From Henriciella marina (GTDB lineage: Bacteria; Pseudomonadota; Alphaproteobacteria; Caulobacterales; Hyphomonadaceae), in the NCBI RefSeq assembly GCF_027213945.1, contig NZ_JAPWGW010000001.1, positions 1,116,001 through 1,180,000 of the forward strand: DNA of 64,000 bases. Direction: 5' to 3'. The translations under genes were made by a program, and so were the position numbers. The notes under the pieces are model-generated. The model was not told the DNA's origin and did no database searches. It saw nothing but the letters and a program-made list of their open reading frames with translations. Of the stretch, positions 52,743-61,446 are shown one piece after another (within the stretch, counting starts at the first letter, position 1; each line of letters starts with the position of its first letter).

Positions 52743-53493
52743 TCAATGCGGCGCGCTCTTCACTCGTAAGGGCGCGCCATTTGCCTTCTGGCAAGGATGC
52801 GAGCTCAAGCGGGCCAATCCGAACGCGGAAAAGATCAACAACAACAAGGCCAACCAGTTCGCACATGCGCCGTATTTGGCGGTTGCGGCCCTCGCGCAAC
52901 ACAAAGCGCAAGCGGCCCGGAGAGACCTGCTCCACCTTGGCGGCTTTCAGCCTTCTGCCATCGAGCGAAAGGCCGTGCCGCAGCTTGTTGATGACGGGTT
53001 CGTTGACCTGGCCCTGAACGGTGACGAGGTACTCTTTCTCAAGCGCTGATGAGGGGCCGATGACGGCCTTGGCAAGGACGCCGTCTTCAGAGAGCAAGAG
53101 CAGCCCACGCGAGTCCATATCGAGCCGGCCGAGCGGGGCAAAGTTCGGATTACGGCCCGGTATCTTTGGCGCTTTTCCGATGAGATTATCCTGCGTCGCC
53201 AGCCGGATGGCGGGGATCTGCTCGCCTTCTGGCTGGGCTGAGACATGGCCAACAGGCTTGTGCAGGACGACGGTGAGCTGGTCGTCCAGCGCCTTGGTGG
53301 CCTTGCCCGCCAGCGTCATGGTCTGGCCGGGCTCTATCTTGTGGCCCGGCTCAGTGACTTTCTGGCCTTCGACCGAGATAGACCCTTGAGAAATCAGGCT
53401 TTCGGCCTCACGCCGTGAACAGATGCCAAGGCTCGCCATCCATTTATTGAGCCTGACAGGCTCTTTTCCGTCATAAGAGTAGGTGCTGGACAT
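52621..53493 (-). CDS. rluF: RsuA-family pseudouridine synthase, RluF-like
   Basis: The 290-residue protein has an N-terminal S4 domain (RLNKWMASLGICSRREAESL, residues 14-33 approx.), a catalytic GRLDMDSRGLLLL (Asp near 119) and EKEYLVTVQG. NRQIRRMCELVG lies near 203-214. The last feature and the EWR/KWRALT ending resemble RluF (23S rRNA U2604), although RluB/RluE cannot be excluded. The tail (residues 250-290) is Ser/Arg/Lys-rich and coded entirely on the strand opposite to the membrane helix of the DUF4349 gene. Confidence 0.88.
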   Translation of the reverse strand: MSSTYSYDGKEPVRLNKWMASLGICSRREAESLISQGSISVEGQKVTEPGHKIEPGQTMTLAGKATKALDDQLTVVLHKPVGHVSAQPEGEQIPAIRLATQDNLIGKAPKIPGRNPNFAPLGRLDMDSRGLLLLSEDGVLAKAVIGPSSALEKEYLVTVQGQVNEPVINKLRHGLSLDGRRLKAAKVEQVSPGRLRFVLREGRNRQIRRMCELVGLVVVDLFRVRIGPLELASLPEGKWRALTSEERAALIKASAFLPDASGGSTARKASTRSRGKSRSGPARAGQSRKR

Positions 53494-53750
53494 CGCGGCC
53501 CTGCCTAGCAGACCTCGGTGGGTCTGGCGATGTGGGAAGGCTGGCGAATTTCCATGAAAGTGGCGGTGCAGTGACGGTGTGGTGGTGGTGTTTCTTCAGT
53601 TTCCCACAGAAAAGATAGTTTCCGACCGGATGGGCCCAGCGATGAAGATAGCCGACAGGCGCAAGCTTGGCCTCATGTGGGGAACGCGGATCAAAACGTG
53701 AAGACGGACGTTAGCCGTCACGATAACTGGTCCAGAGACAAGGATACGCA

Positions 53751-54380
53751 ATGAAACCGAACGTGCCAAAATCAGGCTTCTTCTCGCGCATCATCATTGC
53801 GGCAGCGCTGTCCTTGATGGCGGCCTGCAGCCCTGAAGGCGCCGAACCCGAAACGACGCCAGAGCGATCAGCCGACCCGACTGGGGCCGGCACCGCTCCT
53901 GTAGATCCTGCCGCTTCCGGCGAGATTGAAGCAAACGAAGCTGCCGAAGGTGCTCGCGTCGAGCGGGTCGACGCGAGCGATTTGCGCCCCGCCGAGGCCC
54001 TTTCAGAACTCGATCTCACAGATGGCGACTGGTTCATGAATGGCGATGAAGCGATGTTCGGCCCGCCTGAGTCAGAGGCGATCTTCACAATGGGCTGCGA
54101 CCCCGAGGCAGGCAAGGTCGTCATGACCCGCTCAATCGATGTCACGGCTGAAGCGCGCGTGCGGCTTGGCGTCTTCACAAACGAGGCGCATGCAAGCGGT
54201 TATTGGCGCGATGCGGGCGATGTGATGCCCATCGCCATGGCGAGGCTGGCGTCTAGTGAGCCAGGCCTTGAAGATATCTCCTATTCCGAGAGGTTTGCCG
54301 TCGCCGCAGAAGGGCACCCACTTCTGGTCCTTCCCGTAAATGAAGCTGTCCGCGCCGTCATCGACGAGTGCGTCGGCTAG
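53751..54380 (+). CDS. Lipoprotein, unknown function
   Basis: The 209-residue protein has a lipoprotein signal (ALSLMAACSPEG; cysteine near residue 26) followed by an acidic, Ala/Pro/Glu-rich linker (27-75) and a beta-rich C-terminal domain with two cysteines (one in FTMGCDP, one in IDECVG). It is a family I do not recognise. It is probably periplasm-facing. The 257 bases before it hold no gene that I can support and no clear promoter. Confidence 0.6.
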   Translation: MKPNVPKSGFFSRIIIAAALSLMAACSPEGAEPETTPERSADPTGAGTAPVDPAASGEIEANEAAEGARVERVDASDLRPAEALSELDLTDGDWFMNGDEAMFGPPESEAIFTMGCDPEAGKVVMTRSIDVTAEARVRLGVFTNEAHASGYWRDAGDVMPIAMARLASSEPGLEDISYSERFAVAAEGHPLLVLPVNEAVRAVIDECVG

Positions 54381-54389
54381 GCGCTTGTC

Positions 54390-54833
54390 TCATTTTTTGC
54401 GTCCTTTGAGGACGTAGCGAGCGGCGAGAATTGCAGAGCCGAGAAGCCAAGCCAGAGCGAGCAGCAAGCCGATGCGGGTCATGGAGATCATGAAATCCGG
54501 CATACGCGGCGCCGCATCGAACCACTCGTTCATCGCTTCGGTAACCTGAATTCCGGCCAAAAACAGACCGGTGAGGAAGATCAGCCCGGACAACACGTTG
54601 GTTGCGCGTGCATGCCACGCAGGCACGCGCGCACTCGCAATGGTGCCGCCCGCAAAAACCAGAAGACAGCACACAAAGGTCACAAAGCTTGCTGCATTGG
54701 CAAAAGCGAGATGCGCCCGCGCATTGCCGACGTCGGCATAAGGCCAGACCGAACCGCTAAAGCTGAGGATTGCGATCGCAAACGCGCCGGTCGCGACGAC
54801 AATAAGAAAACTGAGCTTTACTGGACCGTCCAT
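54390..54833 (-). CDS. Four-helix membrane protein, unknown function
   Basis: The 147-residue protein has four hydrophobic stretches (about residues 7-27, 45-65, 82-101 and 122-142) with a short basic C-terminus (LKGRKK). It has no motif I recognise. It is convergent with the lipoprotein upstream on the plus strand, nine bases apart. Confidence 0.55.
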   Translation of the reverse strand: MDGPVKLSFLIVVATGAFAIAILSFSGSVWPYADVGNARAHLAFANAASFVTFVCCLLVFAGGTIASARVPAWHARATNVLSGLIFLTGLFLAGIQVTEAMNEWFDAAPRMPDFMISMTRIGLLLALAWLLGSAILAARYVLKGRKK

Positions 54834-55022
54834 GCCATCCCCCTGGTCACGTCTTCGTGTGGATCATTGCGTTCGGGGGAACCGCGTCAAGTCAGAGCCG
54901 TTTTGATAGCGTTCAGCTGCTGTGCCGAAATGCATGGCAGGTGCGGCCATAAAGGCCTTGGAAAGTTCTACCAGACATCTTATTTCGCAGGTGCAGCATA
55001 ATTTATTGAGCAGGCGCAGCAA

Positions 55023-55631
55023 ATGGCACGAGACATATTGATCGAGACACTGGACGGCAACCGTGTGCGCCTTCGTCCGATGGTACCCGGTGATGAGGGC
55101 GCCCTTCGTCACGCCATCAGCCAGCTATCGAGCCATTCGCGCTATCTGCGCTTCTTCAATGGCGCGGCGACCCTGCCTGATCATGTGGTGCGCCGCCTGT
55201 CGGATGTAGACGGCAACAAGCATATCGCCTGGGCCGCTATTGATGAGAGCAAGGACGACAAGCCGATAATTGGCGCCGTCCACGCGCAGCGCAGTAGCGA
55301 GGAAGATAAACGCGGGGATTTCTCCATTGGTTTGCTCGATGCCTGGCACAGCAAGGGACTGGCGCGTCTTCTGATTGCCCTGCTCGCGGCTGAATCCAGC
55401 AAGGCCGGTTTTGAGGAGCTCATCGCTGACGTGCTCTGGGAAAACAAGAAGGGCCGCGCCCTTATGGGTGCGATTGGCGCCAAGAGCATGGGTAGCGATG
55501 GCTCAACCATCCAGTTCCGCATGGTGCTGGAGGAGGTCCTCTCAAAGCTCAGCGAGAAGCATATCAGCCCTGCGATGGACGCCGTTCTTATTGCGCTTGA
55601 GGGCGACGATTTTTTTGAAAGCGCCGCCTGA
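55023..55631 (+). CDS. GNAT family N-acetyltransferase
   Basis: The 202-residue protein has a GNAT fold: VRLRPMVPGDEGALRHAISQLS, then SRYLRFFNG, and FSIGLLDAWHSKGLARLLIALL with the acetyl-CoA loop (SKGLARLL). The substrate (protein or small molecule) is unknown. It resembles the acetyltransferases that accompany acyl-CoA ligase domains. It is convergent with the next GNAT gene. Confidence 0.82.
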   Translation: MARDILIETLDGNRVRLRPMVPGDEGALRHAISQLSSHSRYLRFFNGAATLPDHVVRRLSDVDGNKHIAWAAIDESKDDKPIIGAVHAQRSSEEDKRGDFSIGLLDAWHSKGLARLLIALLAAESSKAGFEELIADVLWENKKGRALMGAIGAKSMGSDGSTIQFRMVLEEVLSKLSEKHISPAMDAVLIALEGDDFFESAA

Positions 55632-55648
55632 GGCGCGCATTTCAGGCG
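55625..55648. terminator. Hairpin between convergent GNAT genes
   Basis: CGCCTGA and TCAGGCG form a seven-base-pair stem with a ten-base loop at the end of the upstream gene, followed by CTTGTTT on the plus strand. Confidence 0.4.
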
Positions 55649-55653
55649 CTTGT

Positions 55654-56148
55654 TTACAGATCGCGCGCGTAAAACCGGACGGCATAGTCGGCGCGATAGC
55701 GATGGTCACCAATCGGATTGAATCCCAGCCTCTGATGAAAACGGTGTGAGCCCGGATTAGTGGGGTCGGTATTTACCTCACAGCAAAGGTAGGCGTTCGG
55801 TTTTGCGGCTTCGAATGCCGCGCGATAGAGCGCCTCGCCGACGCCCCTTCCGCGCGCAGTTTCGCCAATGGCGATCCGGTCGACATAATGGGCGATGACC
55901 TGCTGGCGCGTCATCCAGTTCTCAATCCATCTCAGATTGTCGCTTTCGTAAGCGGCGGTGCCGGGCGCGACGAGGTTGATGAAGCCAATCGGCGTGCCGT
56001 CACCGCTGATCGCCACGAGACAGGTGCCCATTGAGATCAGAGCGCCGAGGTCGTCTTCTGTTTCTGCATTTCCGACACCCGGCACGCCGGCCTGATTGAT
56101 GGCATAGAGCGCGGCAAGGTCTTCGGGCTGGAAGGGGCGTATCTGCAT
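55654..56148 (-). CDS. GNAT family N-acetyltransferase
   Basis: The 164-residue GNAT protein starts MQIRPFQPEDLAALYAINQ, has the central strand VDRIAIGETARGRGVGEAL with the acetyl-CoA-binding R-G-x-G loop, and ends with the HRFHQRLGFNPIGDHRY motif typical of the RimI-like group. The substrate is unknown. The palindromic repeat element lies directly upstream of its start. Confidence 0.87.
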   Translation of the reverse strand: MQIRPFQPEDLAALYAINQAGVPGVGNAETEDDLGALISMGTCLVAISGDGTPIGFINLVAPGTAAYESDNLRWIENWMTRQQVIAHYVDRIAIGETARGRGVGEALYRAAFEAAKPNAYLCCEVNTDPTNPGSHRFHQRLGFNPIGDHRYRADYAVRFYARDL

Positions 56149-56220
56149 GAACGGCTAGATGCGCCGCTTGGCAGGGGGCGTCAATGTGTATGTTAGGCCA
56201 CAGGCTTTTGCCGCAAAGGG

Positions 56221-56355
56221 CCCCACCCCGACCCTCCCCGCCGCGCGGGGAGGGGGTGCGGGCGGTAGCGTTTCATTTGAGCAACTCTATAGGGGCGTTT
56301 CGTTCGAAACGGGCAGGCGGCCTTCTCCCTCCCTCTGGGGAGGGTCGGGGTGGGG
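56221..56355. repeat. Palindromic intergenic repeat element, about 135 bp
   Basis: CCCCACCCCGACCCTCCCC at 56221-56239 is the exact reverse complement of 56337-56355. Between these arms lie smaller palindromes: CCCCGccgcgCGGGG around 56236-56250 and GTTTCGTTCGAAAC (56298-56311). The interval is in the 240-base gap upstream of the GNAT gene and downstream of DUF2147. The organisation resembles the repeated palindromic units (REP/ERIC-like) scattered in many alphaproteobacterial genomes. Only one copy occurs here, so its repeat status elsewhere is inferred. Confidence 0.65.
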
Positions 56356-56388
56356 TTTGAAACGCCGCAGGAGGGTTTTGGTCTTGCC

Positions 56389-56814
56389 TCAATCGCCCGC
56401 ATACGCTGGCCAGACCTGTGTCTGGCAGATTGGGCCGACACAGCCTTTCAGCTCAAGGTCGCCATCTTCGAGGCGTTTGATATGGGCCGCATAGGTCTTG
56501 TCGTTTTCGGGGTCATAGATCGTGCCGCCGCGCCAGTCGCTGCGCTTTTGCTCAAAGCCTTCAAGGATGAGGAGACCAATGACGGGATCTCCCGCCTTGG
56601 TGCGCAAGTCTTCAGGGTTGGTGCCAGGCTGCAACGTATCCGGATTGACCGCGCTGACACGGCCGCACGGGCTGCCATCACCGCAATCCTCAATCGTCAC
56701 GCGTGAGGTGCCAGCCTGAGTGTAGAACGTCCCGAAGACGTCGTGGTTTGCAGGTTCTGCTGCGGCGGGCAAAGCCATGGCAAAGAAAGCGATAGAAGCT
56801 GGAATGAGACGCAT
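56389..56814 (-). CDS. DUF2147 family secreted protein
   Basis: The 141-residue protein has a signal peptide (RLIPASIAFFAMALPAAA) and the DUF2147 pattern: VFGTFYTQAGTSRVTIEDCGDGSPCGRV, GGTIYDPENDKTYAAH and LKGCVGPICQTQVW (short segments within the domain). It is a lipocalin-like periplasmic fold of unknown role with conserved cysteines. It is read toward the palindromic repeat. Confidence 0.85.
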   Translation of the reverse strand: MRLIPASIAFFAMALPAAAEPANHDVFGTFYTQAGTSRVTIEDCGDGSPCGRVSAVNPDTLQPGTNPEDLRTKAGDPVIGLLILEGFEQKRSDWRGGTIYDPENDKTYAAHIKRLEDGDLELKGCVGPICQTQVWPAYAGD

Positions 56815-56885
56815 GAGGGGCTCCTGATGTCGGGAGCGATGATTATGCGCGCTTTCAGATTGAATTGTCGATTGGTAGATTAGGC

Positions 56886-57014
56886 CTAAAGCTCACCTGG
56901 CTTCTTCGTCGACTGGCGGATGAACCAGATCGTGATGCCGAGGACGATGGCGACAAGGGCGCCAAAGCCTGCGAGAGCGCCAATGGCCAGCGGATCGACT
57001 GTCAATTTGTCCAT
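56886..57014 (-). CDS. Very small single-helix membrane protein
   Basis: The 42-residue product from the ATG at 57014 has one transmembrane helix (about residues 10-33, rich in Ala/Ile/Val/Gly) and a basic C-terminus (RQSTKKPGEL). GGAGG lies about ten bases upstream. The longer reading from 57173 adds a non-conserved prefix and is less likely. Function unknown. Confidence 0.45.
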   Translation of the reverse strand: MDKLTVDPLAIGALAGFGALVAIVLGITIWFIRQSTKKPGEL

Positions 57015-57187
57015 GAATCTCGCGCCTCCCCCCGCGCTGTTGACTGCACGGCAGAATGCGACCGCCTCACAGGGCGGGCTATACGGAAAGTTGCGTATTC
57101 TCGGGGGCGATGCGTGTGCTGGAGGTGCTTGCGCTAGCGGAGCTTCATACTGCCCGACTTCCGTCGCGCCCAAAGAAGGCCCGGCCG

Positions 57188-57652
57188 CTATTTGACGCGG
57201 GAGAAGTGGAGGTAAGGCTTGTAGGCTTCGTGCACCCTGTCGAGGGCTGCGACGAGGCGAAGGGTCAAGGCCTTTTCCCTTTGCAAGGTAGGGCGGCGCT
57301 CATCATCGGAGAGGTGTTCGACCTCTTTCAGCGTGTCCTGGACGGTTATATATTCGACGGCAAAATCGATGATTTCCTGATTGAGCGTGACGACCTTCTG
57401 GCCATACAGGAATTCGGCCCCGGCGAGTTGGCGCCGCATCTCCTGCAACTGCTCAAAATCAATCGTGAGGTCCCGCTGGAAGGACACAAGGAAATCCTTG
57501 AGCGCGTCGTAGATCACCAGTCGCCTGTCGAACATGGCGAGCTTGAGTTTCTTCCTGCTCGTCAGATGCTGCTGATACGCGACGTAGAGCGCGACGACGG
57601 CAATGAGGAATATAAGAATGGTCTGGAAGTGTTCTTCGATAAACTCCAGCAT
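57188..57652 (-). CDS. Membrane-anchored protein with helical cytoplasmic or periplasmic domain
   Basis: The 154-residue protein has one N-terminal transmembrane helix (about residues 9-27) followed by a highly charged, helix-forming region with the pattern LTSRKKLKLAMFDRRLVIYDALKDFL. I do not recognise a family, though the overall plan resembles small proteins of unknown function in proteobacteria. It starts two bases before the argG stop (57655) on the same strand and is likely co-transcribed with argG. Confidence 0.55.
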   Translation of the reverse strand: MLEFIEEHFQTILIFLIAVVALYVAYQQHLTSRKKLKLAMFDRRLVIYDALKDFLVSFQRDLTIDFEQLQEMRRQLAGAEFLYGQKVVTLNQEIIDFAVEYITVQDTLKEVEHLSDDERRPTLQREKALTLRLVAALDRVHEAYKPYLHFSRVK

Positions 57653-57654
57653 TC

Positions 57655-58893
57655 CTAATTCTTTCCGGCCTTTTTATCGCGGCCAGCCAGGAGGCGCAGG
57701 CGCAGCGCGTTCAGCTTGATGAAGCCTTCGGCGTCTTTCTGGTCATAGGCGCCGTGATCGTCTTCAAAGGTGACGATCTTCTCGCTGTAAAGCGAGTAGG
57801 GCGATGAGCGGCCGACGAGGATGACATTGCCCTTGTAGAGCTTGAGGCGGACCTCGCCTTCGACATAGCGCTGGGAATGGTCGATGGCGGCCTGCAGCAT
57901 TTCGCGCTCCGGGCTCCACCAGAAGCCATTATAGATGAGCTCTGCGTATTTCGGCATCAGCTCATCCTTGAGGTGGGCCGAGCCCTTGTCGAGGCAGGCC
58001 TGTTCGATACCGCGATGGGCCGTCAGCAGGATGGTGCCGCCCGGGGTCTCATACATGCCGCGCGACTTCATGCCGACAAAGCGGTTCTCCAGAAGGTCGA
58101 GGCGGCCAATGCCGTGCTTGCGGCCATATTCGTTGAGGGCGGTGAGAAGCGTCGCCGGGCTCATTGCTTCGCCATTGATGGCGACGGGGTCGCCCTTCTC
58201 GAACTGGACGGTGATGTATTCAGGCTGGTCCGGCGCGTCTTCCGGGCTGACGGTGCGCTGGTAGACAAAGTCCGGCGTCTCGATGGCCGGATCCTCAAGC
58301 GCCTTGCCTTCGGACGAGGTGTGCAGCAGGTTCGCGTCGACCGAGAAAGGGGCCTCGCCGCGCTTGTCCTTGGCGATTGGAATGTCGTGCTGTTCAGCGA
58401 ATTCGATAAGGTCGGTCCGGGACTTGAAGTCCCAGTCGCGCCATGGGGCGATCACCTTGATGTCCGGGTTGAGCCCGTAATAGCCAAGCTCGAAGCGGAC
58501 CTGGTCATTGCCCTTGCCGGTCGCGCCATGACAGACAGCGTCGGCGCCGGTCTGGTCAGCGATCTCGATCTGGCGCTTGGCGATCAGCGGGCGCGCGATG
58601 GAGGTGCCGAGCAGGTAGACGCCTTCATAGACGGCATTGGCGCGGAACATCGGGAAGACATAGTCACGCACGAAGTCTTCGCGCAGGTCCTCAATGAAGA
58701 TGTTTTCAGGCTTGATGCCAAGTTTGAGGGCCTTTTCGCGGGCCGGCTCCAGCTCTTCGCCCTGGCCAAGGTCTGCGGTAAAGGTCACCACCTCTGCGCC
58801 AAATTCGGTCTGCAGCCATTTCAGGATGATCGAGGTGTCGAGGCCGCCAGAATAGGCGAGGACGACTTTCTTCGGCGCGTGCGTGGTGGCCAT
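57655..58893 (-). CDS. argG: Argininosuccinate synthase
   Basis: The 412-residue enzyme joins citrulline and aspartate with ATP in arginine synthesis. The N-terminal ATP pyrophosphatase loop [19 protein letters not shown] (residues 8-26; motif AYSGGLDTS) and a conserved [15 protein letters not shown] near 119 are seen. The ATG at 58893 has GGAG nine bases upstream; earlier in-frame codons (to 58998) are not family-like. A terminator 93-120 bases upstream belongs to the preceding gene. It is cytosolic. Confidence 0.97.
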   Translation of the reverse strand: MATTHAPKKVVLAYSGGLDTSIILKWLQTEFGAEVVTFTADLGQGEELEPAREKALKLGIKPENIFIEDLREDFVRDYVFPMFRANAVYEGVYLLGTSIARPLIAKRQIEIADQTGADAVCHGATGKGNDQVRFELGYYGLNPDIKVIAPWRDWDFKSRTDLIEFAEQHDIPIAKDKRGEAPFSVDANLLHTSSEGKALEDPAIETPDFVYQRTVSPEDAPDQPEYITVQFEKGDPVAINGEAMSPATLLTALNEYGRKHGIGRLDLLENRFVGMKSRGMYETPGGTILLTAHRGIEQACLDKGSAHLKDELMPKYAELIYNGFWWSPEREMLQAAIDHSQRYVEGEVRLKLYKGNVILVGRSSPYSLYSEKIVTFEDDHGAYDQKDAEGFIKLNALRLRLLAGRDKKAGKN

Positions 58894-58985
58894 GGCTGTT
58901 TGCTCCATTGGGGCAGGGGGTCGGTTTGGCGCGCAACATATTGAACTGCGTGCGTGGAGCAAGTGGATAGAACGGATGCCACAAA

Positions 58986-59013
58986 AAAGCCCCGGCAATC
59001 AGGTCGGGGCTTT
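58986..59013 (-). terminator. Rho-independent terminator of the GlsB/YeaQ gene
   Basis: AAAGCCCCG pairs perfectly with CGGGGCTTT across a ten-base loop. On the minus strand it continues into TTTTTTG, 24 bases after the stop of the 59038-59289 gene. Confidence 0.85.
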
Positions 59014-59037
59014 GCTTTTTGTGGTGTCTGCCTGTGA

Positions 59038-59289
59038 TCAGGCCCGTTTTACGAGGCTGATGAGGAAGAGCAGGATGCAGGCGCCAAGGAAGGAGCCGAT
59101 GATGTCGCCGATAAAGCCGCTGAAGCCGAAACCGAGCGCGCTGAAGATGACGGCGCCGAGCACAGCGCCCAGAATACCGACGATGATGTTGCCAACGAGG
59201 CCGAAGCCCGCGCCGCGCATGACCTGTCCGGCCAGCCAACCTGCGATGGCACCGATAATGAGCCAGATGATAATACTTACGGGATCCAT
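59038..59289 (-). CDS. GlsB/YeaQ/YmgE family stress membrane protein
   Basis: The 83-residue protein has three hydrophobic helices with Gly-zipper patterns (IIIWLIIGAIAGWLAGQVMRG; listed key part GAIAGWLAGQVM) and the conserved GLVGNIIVGILGAVLG segment of the GlsB/YeaQ family (transglycosylase-associated). Family members are small inner-membrane proteins linked to stress. ATG 59289 with AAAGGAT is preferred; the longer frame is not conserved. Confidence 0.9.
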   Translation of the reverse strand: MDPVSIIIWLIIGAIAGWLAGQVMRGAGFGLVGNIIVGILGAVLGAVIFSALGFGFSGFIGDIIGSFLGACILLFLISLVKRA

Positions 59290-59499
59290 TCTACGTATCC
59301 TTTCATTCCAGTTGTTCACGAAGAACACGCTGCAACCGGCGCGGGTTCCGCATTTGCAGGACTTATTCTTTCTGGCGGCCTGCCCGAAGATCACCCCCTG
59401 ATCACCGCGAAGCCGCCCCTTCATGGCCGCATTTCGGGACGAGCTTCTGGTCCACCGGACTCCGGGGTGGGGTCCAAGGTCACTGGAGGAGATGATCCC

Positions 59500-60261
59500 A
59501 TGTTTAGAAAAGCGTTCCTGAGCGCGGCCCTGGTCGCAGGTTTTGCATTTGCCGCGTGCGCTGCCCGGCCAGCGCCTACGGAAGATACACCGCCAGAGCC
59601 GGACGCGCTGAAGGCGGTTCATTCCTACATCCTGCTCGACCGGACGGGGTCTATGTCGAACCTATGGGATGAGGCGCTGAACTCGGTAAACGCCTATGCC
59701 GCCGCAGTCGGTGAGGCAGACGAGGGCGAGACCGCGCCGCTTGAAACGTCGGTCACGCTGGCCGTCTTCGATGCGCAGGACGGGCTTCAGTATGATGTGC
59801 TGCGAGAAAGCGTGGCGCCAGCGGACTGGCAGTCGGTGACCTCTGATGAGGTTTCGCCGCGCGGGATGACGCCGCTCTTCGATGCGATCGGGCGTATCAT
59901 TTCGACCGCTGAAAGCGACAATCCGGAAAAGGCTGTCATCGTGATCATGACGGACGGACTAGAGAATTCTTCGCGTGAGATCACACGGGAAGGTGCGCGG
60001 GCCACTCTCGACCGGGTTGAAGCAAAGGGCTGGGAAGTCGTGTTTCTCGGCGCTGACTTCGGCAAGTTTGTCGATGCCGAAGCTGTCGGCGTGTCAGCTG
60101 CGCAGACGATGGCGGTCGGCAAGGGCACGATGGAAGAATCGATGAACCGTCTTGCTGCCAAGTCCCGTTCTTACGGTAGCGGCGCTGCCCCAAGCGTCGA
60201 ATTCGACGCCGAGGACCGCGCCGTCGCCAATGAGGCCGAAGTGAAGGACCGCGACAACTAG
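59500..60261 (+). CDS. VWA-domain lipoprotein
   Basis: The 253-residue protein has a lipoprotein signal (AFAACAARP, cysteine near residue 20) followed by a von Willebrand factor A domain (about residues 42-210). The MIDAS-like motif is DRTGSMS (D-x-T-x-S variant of DxSxS), with the late threonine/aspartate in IVIMTDGLENSS. It could bind a divalent ion and partner proteins outside the cytoplasm. A GGAGGAGATGATCCC region precedes the ATG. It has a strong terminator. Confidence 0.85.
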   Translation: MFRKAFLSAALVAGFAFAACAARPAPTEDTPPEPDALKAVHSYILLDRTGSMSNLWDEALNSVNAYAAAVGEADEGETAPLETSVTLAVFDAQDGLQYDVLRESVAPADWQSVTSDEVSPRGMTPLFDAIGRIISTAESDNPEKAVIVIMTDGLENSSREITREGARATLDRVEAKGWEVVFLGADFGKFVDAEAVGVSAAQTMAVGKGTMEESMNRLAAKSRSYGSGAAPSVEFDAEDRAVANEAEVKDRDN

Positions 60262-60286
60262 GTGGTTAGACCTGAACGCATTCAAC

Positions 60287-60320
60287 AAGCCCTCGCTGGT
60301 CGTTTAACCAGCGAGGGCTT
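60287..60320. terminator. Bidirectional terminator
   Basis: A 13-base-pair stem (AAGCCCTCGCTGG / CCAGCGAGGGCTT) has an eight-base loop, with TTCTT after it on the plus strand and GTTG on the other. It lies between the VWA gene and the convergent SdpI gene. Confidence 0.85.
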
Positions 60321-60330
60321 TCTTGGTTGA

Positions 60331-61035
60331 TCAGACGACGTAGTCGGCACCTTCATTTCGGTCATTGGCGTTGCGCCTGACCCACCAGGAATAGGCGACG
60401 CCGAACAAGCTGACAGCTAGAACTGTCCCGACAAAACTGAAGACCAGCCAGATGCCGGACATGGTGAAGGCGATCACGATTCCGATCAGGCCAGCGATGA
60501 TATAGAGCGGGCCAACGAGGCGGTGGGTCTTCTCCCAGGTATAGTCGCTGGTCAGCGTCCACGGCGTGCGGATACCCAGGAAAAAGGATTTGCGGGTCTT
60601 TGGCAGGTAGTTGCCGATAATGACGAAGAGCACGCCGCATCCGGCCATGACGAAACGGACAAACTCATTGGAATCAGTGGCTCCACTGGCGCCGCGGATC
60701 ATCATCAGAGCGATGCCCGCCGTCAGTGCCGCGAGCAGCACCATGCTGCTGGCCCAGATCGCCGTATAGGCCTGCCGACTGCGCCGGAGGTTGGCCTTGA
60801 ACGGGTCAAGATAAGGCGCAGCGGCGAGCAGAATTGAGGTGAAGATCGCGCTTGCGGGCAGGATGGCGAGGATCAGCAAGGCCTTGTCGCGGGTGGCAAA
60901 GCCGTCCGCCTCTCCGTTCGGTCCCCAGTGAACGGGGATGTCCACGCCAGCGGGAAGGGCGCTCCAGGCCCAGGCTAGACTTCCCAGCATGGCGGCGATC
61001 GCCAGCCCCGACCATATCAAACCTGTCTTGATCAT
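60331..61035 (-). CDS. SdpI family protein (DUF1648 + SdpI domains)
   Basis: The 234-residue inner-membrane protein has about six hydrophobic helices. The N-terminal half has the DUF1648 hallmark IPVHWGPNGEADGF (about residues 33-46) and the C-terminal half the SdpI motif GIRTPWTLTS (about 162-171, with GxRTPWTL). In B. subtilis SdpI is both immunity protein to the SdpC toxin and a membrane receptor that captures the repressor SdpR. Here the start overlaps the stop of an ArsR-type gene by four bases, matching that arrangement. Confidence 0.9.
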   Translation of the reverse strand: MIKTGLIWSGLAIAAMLGSLAWAWSALPAGVDIPVHWGPNGEADGFATRDKALLILAILPASAIFTSILLAAAPYLDPFKANLRRSRQAYTAIWASSMVLLAALTAGIALMMIRGASGATDSNEFVRFVMAGCGVLFVIIGNYLPKTRKSFFLGIRTPWTLTSDYTWEKTHRLVGPLYIIAGLIGIVIAFTMSGIWLVFSFVGTVLAVSLFGVAYSWWVRRNANDRNEGADYVV

Positions 61036-61328
61036 TCTGCGGCCTCCTTCATGTCGTCGTCGCCATTGTCTTTGCCGATCAGCGCCAGCAGGGCCGCGGC
61101 GGCATCCTCAATCACACTTGTATTGGCGCGGTAGATGATGCTGGTGCCGTGTCTTTCGGCGGTGATGAGATCAGCATCCTTCAGCACAGCCAGGTGCCGG
61201 CTGACCGTTGGCCAGCTGGCGTCGAACATGTCGGCAAGTTCGCCCGACGTCCGCGGGCCCTTGCGTAGCAGGTCCATGACCTGCCGACGAAGGGGATGCC
61301 CCAAAGCGCTGAATACGTTATTTGTCAT
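61032..61328 (-). CDS. ArsR family repressor, SdpR-like
   Basis: The 98-residue winged-helix protein has the ArsR helix-turn-helix in the segment PRTSGELADMFDASWPTVSRHLAVLKDAD (key part: SWPTVSRHLAVLK, about residues 39-51), lacks the metal-binding ELCVCDL motif, and ends with an acidic tail. It probably autoregulates its operon through the inverted repeat just upstream. The stop overlaps the SdpI-like gene. Confidence 0.9.
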   Translation of the reverse strand: MTNNVFSALGHPLRRQVMDLLRKGPRTSGELADMFDASWPTVSRHLAVLKDADLITAERHGTSIIYRANTSVIEDAAAALLALIGKDNGDDDMKEAAE

Positions 61329-61331
61329 TGG

Positions 61332-61359
61332 CGCTAATTAGCAAAAATTATAATTAGCG
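61332..61359. promoter_or_regulatory. Operator of the ArsR/SdpI operon
   Basis: CGCTAATT (61332-61339) and AATTAGCG (61352-61359) form a perfect inverted repeat around 12 bases. The left half is part of GCTAATTAGC, itself a palindrome, and a third half-site GCTAAT follows at 61365-61370. The repeat lies three bases upstream of the ArsR start, which fits autorepression. Confidence 0.65.
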
Positions 61360-61446
61360 GTCAAGCTAATCTTTGTGCGCTTCGTTGACACCAGTCTTCT
61401 GCCTTCTCAGGTGCAGGCGAACTGCAGACGGAAAAGGGGGCCGCAC

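Noticed and set aside
53494-53750. 257-base gap between rluF and a lipoprotein gene
   Set aside because: I looked for tRNA, small RNA, terminator and short genes; no cloverleaf, strong hairpin with T-run, or supported frame was seen.
57877-58944. 355-codon plus-strand open frame opposite argG
   Set aside because: Covers conserved argG in the opposite direction; the translated product shows no domain.
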